This document shows, in pieces, positions 1-7,855 of a DNA stretch of 64,000 bases. The stretch lies in the NCBI GenBank assembly GCA_012837155.1, contig CP051546.1, positions 1,033,075-1,097,074 of the forward strand, written 5' to 3'. The notes below the pieces were generated by a model. That model searched no databases. It was not told the DNA's origin and saw only the letters and a list, made by a program, of their open reading frames with translations. Position numbers and translations under genes: made by a program. How positions within the stretch are numbered: the first letter of the stretch is position 1; each line of letters starts with the position of its first letter. The DNA comes from Flavobacterium sp. (GTDB lineage Bacteria > Bacteroidota > Bacteroidia > Flavobacteriales > Flavobacteriaceae).

Positions 1-375
1 AAAACGTTTGTGACTCACGTTGCTCAAGGCAGGAAAATGTCTTTTGCACAAGTAGATTCAATTGGTCAAGGAAGGGTTTGGTCTGGTTCCGAGGCTGTAA
101 AAATTGGACTTGTAGATAAAATTGGAAATATGAATGACGCTATAAAAGCAGCGGCATCTTTGGCAAAAATTAAAAGCTACAACACCCAAAACTTCCCCGA
201 ATTTGAAAAAAATATTGGCGATATTCTAGAGCATTTGCCGTTTGCAAAATCAAAAGAAAACTTTATAAAAGAAGAATTTGGAATTGAAGCTTACAAAGTT
301 ATGCAGCAAATAAAACGCGTTCAGTCTCGAAAAGGAATGCAAACCATAATGCCTTATGAGATTAGCATTCAATAA
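1..375 (+). CDS. sppA: Signal peptide peptidase SppA, C-terminal end (partial)
   Basis: The reading frame is open from the first base of the window, so the start lies upstream. The encoded tail has the SppA-type sequence VDSIGQGRVWSGSEAVKIGLVDKIG, here seen as VWSGSEA followed by GLVDKIGN, which is typical of the S49 family C-terminal half just after the catalytic domain. Family members are membrane-bound serine proteases that degrade cleaved signal peptides in the inner membrane. The catalytic Ser/Lys are not in the window. The protein ends with MPYEISIQ and a terminator hairpin follows. Identification rests on the conserved GxVWxGxxAxxxGLVD pattern; function beyond that is family knowledge. 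Confidence 0.85.
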   Translation, partial: KTFVTHVAQGRKMSFAQVDSIGQGRVWSGSEAVKIGLVDKIGNMNDAIKAAASLAKIKSYNTQNFPEFEKNIGDILEHLPFAKSKENFIKEEFGIEAYKVMQQIKRVQSRKGMQTIMPYEISIQ

Positions 376-411
376 ATAATTCTAATTTTTATACCAATCA
401 TCAAGATTATT

Positions 412-444
412 CCGTTTAAGTAAAAAACTTAAGCGGATTTTTTT
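412..444 (+). terminator. Rho-independent terminator after sppA
   Basis: A 10-bp stem CCGTTTAAGT / ACTTAAGCGG with one G-T pair and an AAAAA loop is followed by a run of T. It lies 37 bases after the sppA stop and separates sppA from the AsmA gene. Confidence 0.85.
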
Positions 445-463
445 CTCCTGAAACTTAAACGCT

Positions 464-471
464 TAATTTTG
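464..471 (+). promoter_or_regulatory. Bacteroidota -7 box upstream of the AsmA gene
   Basis: TAATTTTG matches the Bacteroidota sigma-factor -7 consensus TAnnTTTG and stands 50 bases before the AsmA start, just after the sppA terminator. No clear TTG element is seen at the usual distance upstream. Confidence 0.5.
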
Positions 472-521
472 CACCATCAGGAAAGTTTTTGTTCATTTTT
501 AGAAACTAAATAAAGCTCAAT

Positions 522-3122
522 ATGTTAAAGAAAATAGTAAAAATCACAGGAATTGTAATCGCGTTATGTGTTGTGGCTTTATTTGCCATTCCGTATTTTT
601 TCAAGGATGAAATAAAAGCTAAAATCGCCCAATCTATTAATGAAAATGTGGATGCCAAAGTTAGTTTTGCCGATGCCGATTTGAGTTTGTTTAAAAATTT
701 TCCCAATGCCAATGTCACTTTAGAAAAATTGGTCATCATCAACAAAGCCCCATTTGAAGGCGATACCTTGGTTTCTCTCGGGGAATTGAATTTAAAAATG
801 AGCATCAAAGAATTATTCAAAGGCAAAGAGGAAGCAATGAATATTCAAGGGATTACTTCAAAAAATGGTTTAATCAACATCCTTTTTAACAAAGACGGAA
901 TTGGGAATTATGACATCGCTTTGAAAGACAAAAACAATAAAGAGAAGGCTAAAAGCAAGCCATTAGCACTAAAAATTCAAAATTATAAAATCGAAAATTT
1001 TAAGTTTAGGTATTTTGATGAAAGGTCAAAAATAAAAATGACAATTGATAGCCTAAATCATGAAGGAACTGGGAATTTTGCAGAACAAAAGCTGGATTTA
1101 AAAACAAATTCGACCGCAAATATTTCGCTCAATATGGACAAAGTCAATTACATGAAAAATGTAAAATTGACTCTCGATGCGGTTCTAGGAATTGATTTAG
1201 AGAAAAGCAAGTACACTTTCAAGGAAAACAAAGCGCTTATCAATCAATTGCCATTAGAATTTGATGGATTTATTCAGCTCGTCGATGCAGGTCAAGTTTA
1301 TGATTTGAAATTTAGAACACCAACTTCTTCGTTCAAAAATTTCTTGGGACTTATTCCCTCAGCCTATGCTTCGAGTTTGGATAATGTAAAAACAACAGGC
1401 GATTTTGCGGTTATTGGCTTTGCCAAAGGATTGTATTCGGATAAAACAGTCCCGAAATTTAACGTTCAAATTGCCTCTAATAATGCTTCTTTTCAATACC
1501 CAAACTTACCAAAATCAGTACGAAATATTGTAATCGACACCAAAATTATCAATAAAACTGGCGTTTTGAACGACACTTATGTTGCTCTCGATAAATTGTC
1601 TTTTGCTATTGATCAGGATGTTTTTAATGCAAAAGCTACTATTAGCAACATCACTCAAAACGCATGGGTTGATGCTGCTTTGAAGGGGGCAATTAATCTA
1701 GGAAATGTATCAAAGGCTTATCCTATAAAACTAGACAAACCTTTATCGGGAATTTTAAAAGCCGATGTAACCACTAAATTCGACATGCAGTCCGTCGAAA
1801 AAAGCCAATACCAAAGCATCAAAAACGCAGGAACAATGAGTTTGTCGGGCTTTAAGTATGCAGACGAAAATGGCAAAACAATGACTATTAGCAATGCTTT
1901 GGTTCAGTTTAATCCCAGTCAGGTTAATTTGAAACAATTTCATGCGACTACGGGAAAAAGTGATTTAAGTGTTACAGGAGTTTTAGAAAATTTCTACGGT
2001 TTTATGTTTAAAAATCAGGAATTGAAAGGGAATTTTGCTATGAGTTCTAATCAAATAGCGGTTAGTGATTTTATGACTTCGGGCGAAACGTCTAAAAAGA
2101 ACCCGAGCGGTGGCGAACAAGCGAAGCAAACTAAAAAGGCTGAGGCAATGAAGATTCCTGCTTTCTTGAATTGTACCCTTACAGCAAAAGCAAATACCGT
2201 TTTGTATGACAATTTAACCTTGAAAGCCGTTTCGGGAAAACTGATGATAAAAGACGAAAAAGTAACTTTAGAAAATGTAAAAACTACTGTTTTTGGAGGA
2301 ACAATTGGGATGAATGGTTCTGTTTCGACCAAAGGGAAAATCCCAGTTTTTGATATGGATTTGGGATTGAATCAGGTTGATATTGCTCAATCTTTTACCC
2401 AATTGAATATGCTTAAAAAAATTGCGCCCATTGCTGGAATCATCAACGGGAAATTAAATTCGACCATTAAACTCAATGGAAATTTGGATGGCAATACGAT
2501 GTCGCCAGATTTAAAAACACTTTCAGGAGATTTATTGGGGCAACTGCTTTCGACGACAGTAAATGCAAATAATTCGACATTATTGACAGCCTTGAGTTCT
2601 ACTGTTAAATTTGTCGATTTGAGCAAACTCAATTTAAACGATTTGAAAGCAGTCCTTTCTTTTAAGGATGGAAAAGTGAATGTAAAACCATTTACCATCA
2701 AATATCAGGATATTAAAGCAACCATTGGCGGAACACACGGGTTTGATCAAAATATGAATTATACCGTAAAATTTGATGTGCCAGCAAAATATCTTGGAAC
2801 CGAAGCCAATGCTTTAATTTCAAAATTGTCTCCATCTGATGCGGCAAAACTGGAGAATATTCCAATAAATGCCTTGTTGTCAGGAAGTTTTAATAGTCCA
2901 AAAATCGCAACAGATATGAAAACTGCGGTAGCTAATTTGAGCAATCAATTGGTAAAACAACAAAAGGAAAAACTATTAAAACAAGGAAGTTCAGCTTTGC
3001 AAAATATATTGAATGGCAATAAAAAAACACCAACGGACACGACTAAAACGGCAACTCCTAAAGAAGATATCAAAGCCAAAGCCAGCGATTTATTGAATAG
3101 TTTGTTTAAGAAAAAGAAATAA
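522..3122 (+). CDS. AsmA-family outer-membrane biogenesis protein (866 aa)
   Basis: Residues 1-28 form one N-terminal membrane anchor (hydrophobic VIALCVVALFAIPYFF), followed by the AsmA-type segment IAQSINENVDAKVSFADADLSLFKNFPNANVTLEKL around residues 36-72. The rest is long, beta-rich and repetitive, as in AsmA/TamB-like proteins that span the periplasm and help lipid or outer-membrane protein homeostasis. The C-terminal part (about residues 600-800) holds the AsmA_2-like region and residues 830-866 are Lys/Thr rich. The ATG at 522 is the first in frame and follows the -7 box. It is one of the few long genes here without an indel. The transported substrate cannot be read from the sequence. 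Confidence 0.85.
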   Translation: MLKKIVKITGIVIALCVVALFAIPYFFKDEIKAKIAQSINENVDAKVSFADADLSLFKNFPNANVTLEKLVIINKAPFEGDTLVSLGELNLKMSIKELFKGKEEAMNIQGITSKNGLINILFNKDGIGNYDIALKDKNNKEKAKSKPLALKIQNYKIENFKFRYFDERSKIKMTIDSLNHEGTGNFAEQKLDLKTNSTANISLNMDKVNYMKNVKLTLDAVLGIDLEKSKYTFKENKALINQLPLEFDGFIQLVDAGQVYDLKFRTPTSSFKNFLGLIPSAYASSLDNVKTTGDFAVIGFAKGLYSDKTVPKFNVQIASNNASFQYPNLPKSVRNIVIDTKIINKTGVLNDTYVALDKLSFAIDQDVFNAKATISNITQNAWVDAALKGAINLGNVSKAYPIKLDKPLSGILKADVTTKFDMQSVEKSQYQSIKNAGTMSLSGFKYADENGKTMTISNALVQFNPSQVNLKQFHATTGKSDLSVTGVLENFYGFMFKNQELKGNFAMSSNQIAVSDFMTSGETSKKNPSGGEQAKQTKKAEAMKIPAFLNCTLTAKANTVLYDNLTLKAVSGKLMIKDEKVTLENVKTTVFGGTIGMNGSVSTKGKIPVFDMDLGLNQVDIAQSFTQLNMLKKIAPIAGIINGKLNSTIKLNGNLDGNTMSPDLKTLSGDLLGQLLSTTVNANNSTLLTALSSTVKFVDLSKLNLNDLKAVLSFKDGKVNVKPFTIKYQDIKATIGGTHGFDQNMNYTVKFDVPAKYLGTEANALISKLSPSDAAKLENIPINALLSGSFNSPKIATDMKTAVANLSNQLVKQQKEKLLKQGSSALQNILNGNKKTPTDTTKTATPKEDIKAKASDLLNSLFKKKK

Positions 3123-3229
3123 GTAATCGAAAGTTCAAATATCATAAAGACAAACGAATAATAGTAATAAAAGCGATTTAGTATCAAAGCTTTATATTGT
3201 TTTATTCAATTTTAAAATGCAACATTATA

Positions 3230-4408
3230 CCATTGATTTTTATAAAATAGTCCAAAAACACTCGAAACATTTTTTTATTCACATTGGACTAAAATATAAA
3301 AATCGTATATTTGGCTTAAGAAAGAAAATATATGTCGTCACCAAAAATATTTACAATAAAGGAGAGCTTGTCGGAGCTCAAAAAAATTCAAAAAAAGAGC
3401 AACCCCATGATTGCAAAGAGAGTACATGCTTTACTTGTTTTTAAAGAAAATGAACTGAATGGAATTTCTAAAAGAGAGGTTGCTCAAGCCATAGGGGTTA
3501 ATCATAATAGTATTCAGTCGTGGCGCGACCTCTATATTAATGGAGGGATTGAACTACTGACAAGACATTCTAAAAAAGGATACAAGCCCAGTGTTATAAC
3601 TTTGGAAGAAGAGCAAGCTTTAAGAGAACAGATGTTTAATCCTGAAAACGGGTTTGTTGGATACGTCGAACTGTTAGCTTGGTTTGATGAAAAGTTTGGG
3701 AAACAAACTAATTACAGCACTTTCAAAGGGTACGTTTATAGAAAATTCAAGGCAAAAATAAAGACCGCAAGAAAAATTCATGTTAAGAAAGACCAAATTA
3801 AGGTTGAGGATTTTAAAAAAATTTCAGTAAAGAATGTGAAAACATCTACAACGAAAAAGGATGGGGATTTAAAACAATAAACTTGTATTGTCAAGATGAA
3901 AGTCGGTTCGGGATGTTTACTAGAAACGGAAAAGCCTTAACGGCAAAAGGAATTAAGCCGATATGTGTCTTTCAACAAGTATTCAAAGCCACATGGTTAT
4001 TTGGTGCTTATTCACCATTTACAGGAGATCATTTTGAATTGGAATTACCCCATTGCAATTCAAATAATTTTCAACTATTCCTAAATGAATTTTCAAAAGA
4101 GAGACCTGATGAATTTAAAATAATAATCTTAGATAATGGTGCATTTCACAAATCAAAGACCCTTACCATTCCAAATAACATAGCGTTACTTTTTATCCCA
4201 CCATATTCACCAGAACTCAATCCCTCAGAAAAAATATGGTGGCGAATGAAAAGGGCTTTTACTGGAAAACTGCACAAATCACTAGAAGAGGTAAGTTCTT
4301 TCATAGAGAATGAGGTGAAAAAACTAACTAATGAAATTGTCAAGAAAACCTGTGAATTTGAATATATCGTTTCATCTCCTTTTTGGACTAAACTGTATTA
4401 GTCAATGG
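3230..4408 (+). mobile_element. IS630-family insertion sequence, 1179 bp
   Basis: Imperfect 29-bp terminal inverted repeats lie at 3230-3258 and 4380-4408 (22 of 29 identical; both start CCATTGA and end TAGTCCAAAAA). Each end is flanked by the dinucleotide TA (3228-3229 and 4409-4410), the target duplication expected of the IS630/Tc1 group. One transposase occupies the whole element. It separates the AsmA gene from the cassette-like unit that starts at 4421. Confidence 0.9.
3332..4401 (+). CDS. IS630-family transposase, two frames joined by a -1 shift
   Basis: The first frame (3332-3880) carries the N-terminal winged-helix/HTH half (SKREVAQAIGVNHNSIQSWRDLY). The second frame carries the DDE half with YCQDESRFGMF, IILDNGAFHKS and PPYSPELNPSEKIWWRMK, the three catalytic acidic residues being D in CQDES, D in ILDN and E in NPSE. 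The second frame can be read back to about 3817, so a -1 shift on the A7 run at 3815-3821 would fuse both into 356 aa, the usual family length. Many IS630 elements use such programmed frameshifting, but because indels are frequent in this window the shift could also be a sequence error. Start chosen at ATG 3332. Confidence 0.85.
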
Positions 4409-4420
4409 TATTATACCCTA

Positions 4421-4434
4421 GTTAGCGATTATTG
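4421..4434 (+). repeat. Left half of an inverted repeat bounding the DUF4440-like unit
   Basis: GTTAGCGATTATTG is the reverse complement, with one mismatch, of CAACAATCGCTAAC at 4945-4958 downstream of the gene. In an integron cassette the first bases (after G) likewise complement the R'' box of the cassette's own attC. Confidence 0.5.
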
Positions 4435-4461
4435 CTGAGGCCCAAAATTAAACTGAAGAAG

Positions 4462-4941
4462 ATGAAGACAATATTTACTATTCTTTTAGCACAGATTCCT
4501 GTTTTTCTGTTTGGACAAGTTTCCAAAGATTCCGAATTATTCAAATCATTGAAAACCCATGACAGTATTTTTTTTGAGAAAAGCTTTAATCAATGCGACA
4601 TGGATTATATTGAAAAAGCAATTCACCCTGATATGATTTTCTATCATGATAAAGGTGGTATTCAAAATAAAGCTAAGTTTCTCGAAAATGTTCGTAAAAA
4701 TTTATGCTCAAACTTTGATAAAAAGCCAATCAGAAAAGTTCAAAAGGGAAGTCTCGAAGTATATCCACTTTATGACGACGGAAAACTTTATGGGGTTATT
4801 CAAAACGGAATACATGAATTTTATATAAGAGAAAAAGGAAAAGTAGACTTGCTCACTGGGAAAGCTAAATTTACTCACGTATATCTTTTAGAAAATAATC
4901 AATGGATATTAAAAGAGGTTTTGAGTTATGATCACCAATAA
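4462..4941 (+). CDS. Secreted DUF4440/SnoaL-like protein (159 aa)
   Basis: Residues 1-19 (MKTIFTILLAQIPVFLFGQ) form a signal peptide ending in the FGQ site common in Flavobacteria. The mature part resembles the NTF2-like DUF4440 fold: SIFFEKSFNQCDMDYIEKAIHPDMIFYHDKGG followed by a C-terminal strand HVYLLENNQWILKEVLSYDHQ. Members bind small molecules or have unknown roles; no active site can be assigned. Start at ATG 4462, preceded by a purine-rich GAAGAAG, is preferred over the in-frame TTG at 4432 because the signal peptide begins here. The gene stands alone, between an IS630 copy and an attC-like palindrome, and looks like the cargo of a mobile cassette. Confidence 0.7.
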   Translation: MKTIFTILLAQIPVFLFGQVSKDSELFKSLKTHDSIFFEKSFNQCDMDYIEKAIHPDMIFYHDKGGIQNKAKFLENVRKNLCSNFDKKPIRKVQKGSLEVYPLYDDGKLYGVIQNGIHEFYIREKGKVDLLTGKAKFTHVYLLENNQWILKEVLSYDHQ

Positions 4942-4950
4942 TTACAACAA

Positions 4951-5084
4951 TCGCTAACAAATGCTAAATCTCATGGCTGGTTTTTCGGTAAATTGTTCGT
5001 TTTCTTTTCATAACTTCGATCGGTCGGTTATGAAAAAAAAGATTTCCATAAGCCACCACGAGCTCTAGCATCGACCGTTATCAC
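4951..5084 (+). other. attC-like imperfect palindrome downstream of the DUF4440-like gene
   Basis: Nested inverted arms: TAAC (4955-4958) with GTTA (5077-5080); ATGCTA (4961-4966) with TAGCAT (5066-5071); CTC with GAG (5060-5062); TGG-C-TGG (4974-4980) with CCACCA (5053-5058), leaving C4977 unpaired; and an apical 10-bp stem TTTTCATAAC (5005-5014) with GTTATGAAAA (5027-5036). An outer AAC/GTT pair, a long imperfect stem and a single extrahelical base are the structural marks of integron attC sites. The outer boxes do not fit the strict RYYYAAC/GTTRRRY consensus and no integrase gene is in the window. Confidence 0.45.
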
Positions 5085-5101
5085 TTAATACAATTTACTA
5101 A

Positions 5102-5136
5102 CCTAACTTTTTTTTAAAATTGGTTAGGATTTTTTT
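5102..5136 (+). terminator. Possible terminator hairpin
   Basis: CCTAAC (5102-5107) can pair with GTTAGG (5123-5128), followed by A and seven T. The loop is long (15 nt), so the call is moderate; it would end transcripts entering from the cassette-like gene. Confidence 0.5.
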
Positions 5137-5929
5137 ACACCTTGATAGCGACTACATACCCTTCTGAGCTGCGAATATTAAAAACCGTTCCGTTCTCAAA
5201 AATTAGGTATTGCCCTTTTATTCCGATTAGTTTTCCTTGAAAAATGGGTGTTTTTTCTAGACTCAAACTAGTCACTTTTTTTGGGTATTCTAAAACGGGA
5301 TAATGCATTTCGTATAAATCGTTCTTTTGTGAGTAGAAATATTCCTGAACTTCGGTAGGAATTAGGGTTTCAACTTTTAATCTTTCGGCGATTAAATCAA
5401 TTTTTTCTACATCATTTTGAAGCATTTTTCGCCAATTTGTTTTGTCGGCATAATGATTTTTCAAAGCTACTTCGGTAATTCCCGCGAGGTAACGATTAGG
5501 AACTTCTACAATAGAAATGGCTTGGGTTGCGCCTTGATCAATCCATCGGGTGGGCATTTGTGTTTTTCGAGTTACACCCACTTTTACTTCGCTTGACAGA
5601 GCCAAATAGACGATATGTGGTTGCAGTTGTATTTTTTCTTCATAGGCCAAATCTCTGTCTTGAATGCCAAGATGCGCCGTGCTCAATTCGGGTTTCATAA
5701 TCCAATCGCCAACAGCGGGACTCGAATAAAAGCAGTCATAGCAAAATCCTTGGCGAAAAATTTTCTTTTTTTTGCCACAATTCAAGCATTGGTAAGACTG
5801 AAAAGAAATTTCGATGTCTTTGTCTAACAGTTGATTGATGTTTAAAAAACTGTTTTCAAAAACCAAATAGTATTGAATTGGATTCCCAAATTCAGTCTGC
5901 ATTTTAGTAAGAACACCTTCGTAAGTCAT
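5135..5929 (-). CDS. DUF2797 family protein (264 aa)
   Basis: The protein starts MTYEGVLTKMQTEFGNPIQYYL and has a zinc-knuckle-like set of cysteines, CLNCGKKKKIFRQGFCYDC, at about residues 48-66, then HLGIQDRDLAYEE and VYLALSSEVKVGVTRKTQMPTRWIDQGA, the signature of DUF2797. The Tyr/Gly/Arg pattern in VGVTR..PTRW recalls GIY-YIG nucleases, but this is only a resemblance. Function is not established for the family. Start ATG at 5929. It is a single gene on the minus strand, divergent from the GH3 gene with a 219-base spacer. No indel. Confidence 0.85.
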   Translation of the reverse strand: MTYEGVLTKMQTEFGNPIQYYLVFENSFLNINQLLDKDIEISFQSYQCLNCGKKKKIFRQGFCYDCFYSSPAVGDWIMKPELSTAHLGIQDRDLAYEEKIQLQPHIVYLALSSEVKVGVTRKTQMPTRWIDQGATQAISIVEVPNRYLAGITEVALKNHYADKTNWRKMLQNDVEKIDLIAERLKVETLIPTEVQEYFYSQKNDLYEMHYPVLEYPKKVTSLSLEKTPIFQGKLIGIKGQYLIFENGTVFNIRSSEGYVVAIKV

Positions 5930-6148
5930 TTAATTTCTGATTGTGGATTAACGGTTTTCGATTTTAGGTTTGAGGAGTTATTTTTTTGTTTTCTATTTAT
6001 TTGTTAACCCCATCTGGTCAAGAATCTTTATGTAAATCGATTTTTTATACAAAAAAACACTATTTTTGATACGAATGCAAAGTTAGTATTTGTCAATCGA
6101 TAATCAAATCTAAAATCTAAAATCAGCACTCTAAAATCATAAACCTCC

Positions 6149-7675
6149 ATGCCACTACCTATAATCAATTCGTTTGCCTCTTGGGTTTTAAAGCAGAGAA
6201 TTCATCAAATAGAACTTTTTATTAAATATCCAAATGAAGTTCAGGAAGAATTGTTAATGAATTTGATTCGTGCCTCAGAGCGTACCGTTTTTGGGTTACA
6301 ATATGATTATGCTTCAATAAATTCCTATGCAACTTTTGTCGAAAGGGTTCCTGTTTCTACTTATGAAGAATTGCAACCGCTCATCGAAAGAACTCGAAAA
6401 GGGGAGCAAAATGTGTTTTGGGAATCATCGATACAATGGTTTGCTAAATCGAGCGGAACGACAAATGCGAAAAGCAAATTTATACCTGTGAGTTACGAGG
6501 CTTTAGAGGATTGCCATTATAAAGGAAGCAAAGATTTATTGTGTTTGTATTTGAATAATAATGAAAACTCTGAAATGTTTTTGGGAAAAAGCCTTCGCCT
6601 TGGAGGGAGTTCTCAAATCTATGAAGATAATGATTCTTTTTTTGGCGATTTATCGGCGATATTAATCGAAAATATGCCTATTTGGGCGGAATTCAGTAGT
6701 ACTCCAAACAACAAAATCTCGTTAATGAGCGATTGGGAAACAAAACTGTGTTCGATTATAAAAGAGGTTAAAAACGAAAATGTAACCAGTTTTGCGGGCG
6801 TTCCCTCGTGGATGTTGGTTTTATTGAATCGATTGCTCGAAGAAACAGGAAAAGGCAATTTGCTGGAATTATGGCCAAATCTGGAAGTTTATTTTCATGG
6901 CGGAGTAAGTTTTGAACCTTACCGAGAGCAATACCAAAAAATTCTGCCAAAAAAAGACTTCAAATATTATGAAATATACAATGCTTCCGAGGGTTTTTTT
7001 GCTATTCAAGATTTGAATAATTCTAGTGATTTATTGTTGATGTTAGATTACGGAATTTTCTATGAATTTATTCCAATGGATACTTTTGGTACGCCAAATC
7101 AGAAAACCATTCGTTTGACAGATGTAGTGCTTTTTAAAAATTATGCCATAGTCATTACCACAAATTCAGGATTATGGCGCTATTTAATAGGGGATACGGT
7201 GCGTTTTACCTCGTTAAATCCGTACCGAATTCGAGTTACAGGAAGAACGAAGCACCACATCAATGTGTTTGGCGAAGAATTGATGGTCGAAAATGCGGAT
7301 CAGGCTATTGCCAAAGCGTGTCAAATTACCAAAACCGAAGTGGTCGATTATACCGTTGCTCCCATTTTTATGAAAGACAAGGAAAAAGGAGCGCATGAAT
7401 GGATGATTGAATTCAAGAAAAATCCTGAAAACATTTCAGATTTTCGAAAAATTCTCGACGAAACCTTGCAATCTTTGAACTCAGATTACGAAGCCAAGCG
7501 TTATAATAATATGACGTTAAATCCGTTAGTGATTCATATTGCTCGTCCAAATCTATTTTATGATTGGTTAAAAGAAAACAACAAATTAGGCGGACAACAT
7601 AAAATTCCTAGATTATCAAACCACAGAGAATATTTAGAACAATTAAAAAATATGCAGATAATCGTAAATCAATAA
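6149..7675 (+). CDS. GH3 auxin-responsive-promoter family protein (adenylate-forming enzyme, 508 aa)
   Basis: The three adenylation motifs of the GH3/firefly-luciferase superfamily are visible: SSGTTNAKSKFIP (residues 101-113), YNASEGFFAIQ (about 277-287) and YLIGDTVRF with RIRVTGR further on (about 345-370). In plants, GH3 enzymes link amino acids to auxin or jasmonate; bacterial members are common in Bacteroidota and their acyl and amine substrates are unknown. The protein has full length for the family and no signal peptide. The start ATG 6149 gives MPLPIINSFASWVLKQR, the usual N-terminus. A tiny lipoprotein gene starts one base after the stop, so the two are probably co-transcribed. Confidence 0.88.
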   Translation: MPLPIINSFASWVLKQRIHQIELFIKYPNEVQEELLMNLIRASERTVFGLQYDYASINSYATFVERVPVSTYEELQPLIERTRKGEQNVFWESSIQWFAKSSGTTNAKSKFIPVSYEALEDCHYKGSKDLLCLYLNNNENSEMFLGKSLRLGGSSQIYEDNDSFFGDLSAILIENMPIWAEFSSTPNNKISLMSDWETKLCSIIKEVKNENVTSFAGVPSWMLVLLNRLLEETGKGNLLELWPNLEVYFHGGVSFEPYREQYQKILPKKDFKYYEIYNASEGFFAIQDLNNSSDLLLMLDYGIFYEFIPMDTFGTPNQKTIRLTDVVLFKNYAIVITTNSGLWRYLIGDTVRFTSLNPYRIRVTGRTKHHINVFGEELMVENADQAIAKACQITKTEVVDYTVAPIFMKDKEKGAHEWMIEFKKNPENISDFRKILDETLQSLNSDYEAKRYNNMTLNPLVIHIARPNLFYDWLKENNKLGGQHKIPRLSNHREYLEQLKNMQIIVNQ

Positions 7676-7676
7676 A

Positions 7677-7805
7677 ATGAAGAAACTACTTTTAATAGTA
7701 TCGATATTTTTCTTTTTAGTTTCCTGTGGGCCTCATCGGATGGGCTGTGGAGCGAGGGGAATTTGCGAAAATAACATAAAACCCATCAAAATAAAATCCT
7801 CATAA
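7677..7805 (+). CDS. Very small lipoprotein (42 aa)
   Basis: ATG 7677 follows the GH3 stop by one base and reads MKKLLLIVSIFFFLVSCGPHR, a lipoprotein signal peptide with lipobox LVSC (Cys17). The mature peptide is only 26 residues and has two more cysteines (MGCGARGIC). The stop TAA (7803-7805) lies inside the left arm of the terminator hairpin. Similar tiny SCG lipoproteins are common in Flavobacteria; no function is known. Coupling by position suggests it is translated with the GH3 gene. Confidence 0.7.
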   Translation: MKKLLLIVSIFFFLVSCGPHRMGCGARGICENNIKPIKIKSS

Positions 7806-7829
7806 ATGTTTAAAGTTTATGAGGATTTT
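7793..7829. terminator. Bidirectional terminator between the GH3 operon and fabD
   Basis: A perfect 14-bp stem AAAATCCTCATAAA / TTTATGAGGATTTT with a 9-nt loop; A and T tracts on the arms allow function on both strands, serving the converging GH3/lipoprotein and fabD genes. Confidence 0.85.
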
Positions 7830-7855
7830 AAATATAAAGGAAGGACTAAACCCAT

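Noticed and set aside
506..3187. Several minus-strand open frames inside the AsmA gene region
   Set aside because: They are antisense to a conserved long gene, have no start signals or similarity, and follow its codon periodicity.
5005..5036. The 10-bp TTTTCATAAC/GTTATGAAAA stem as a simple terminator
   Set aside because: It is nested in a larger symmetric structure and is not followed by a T run on the plus strand; a separate T-tailed hairpin follows at 5102.
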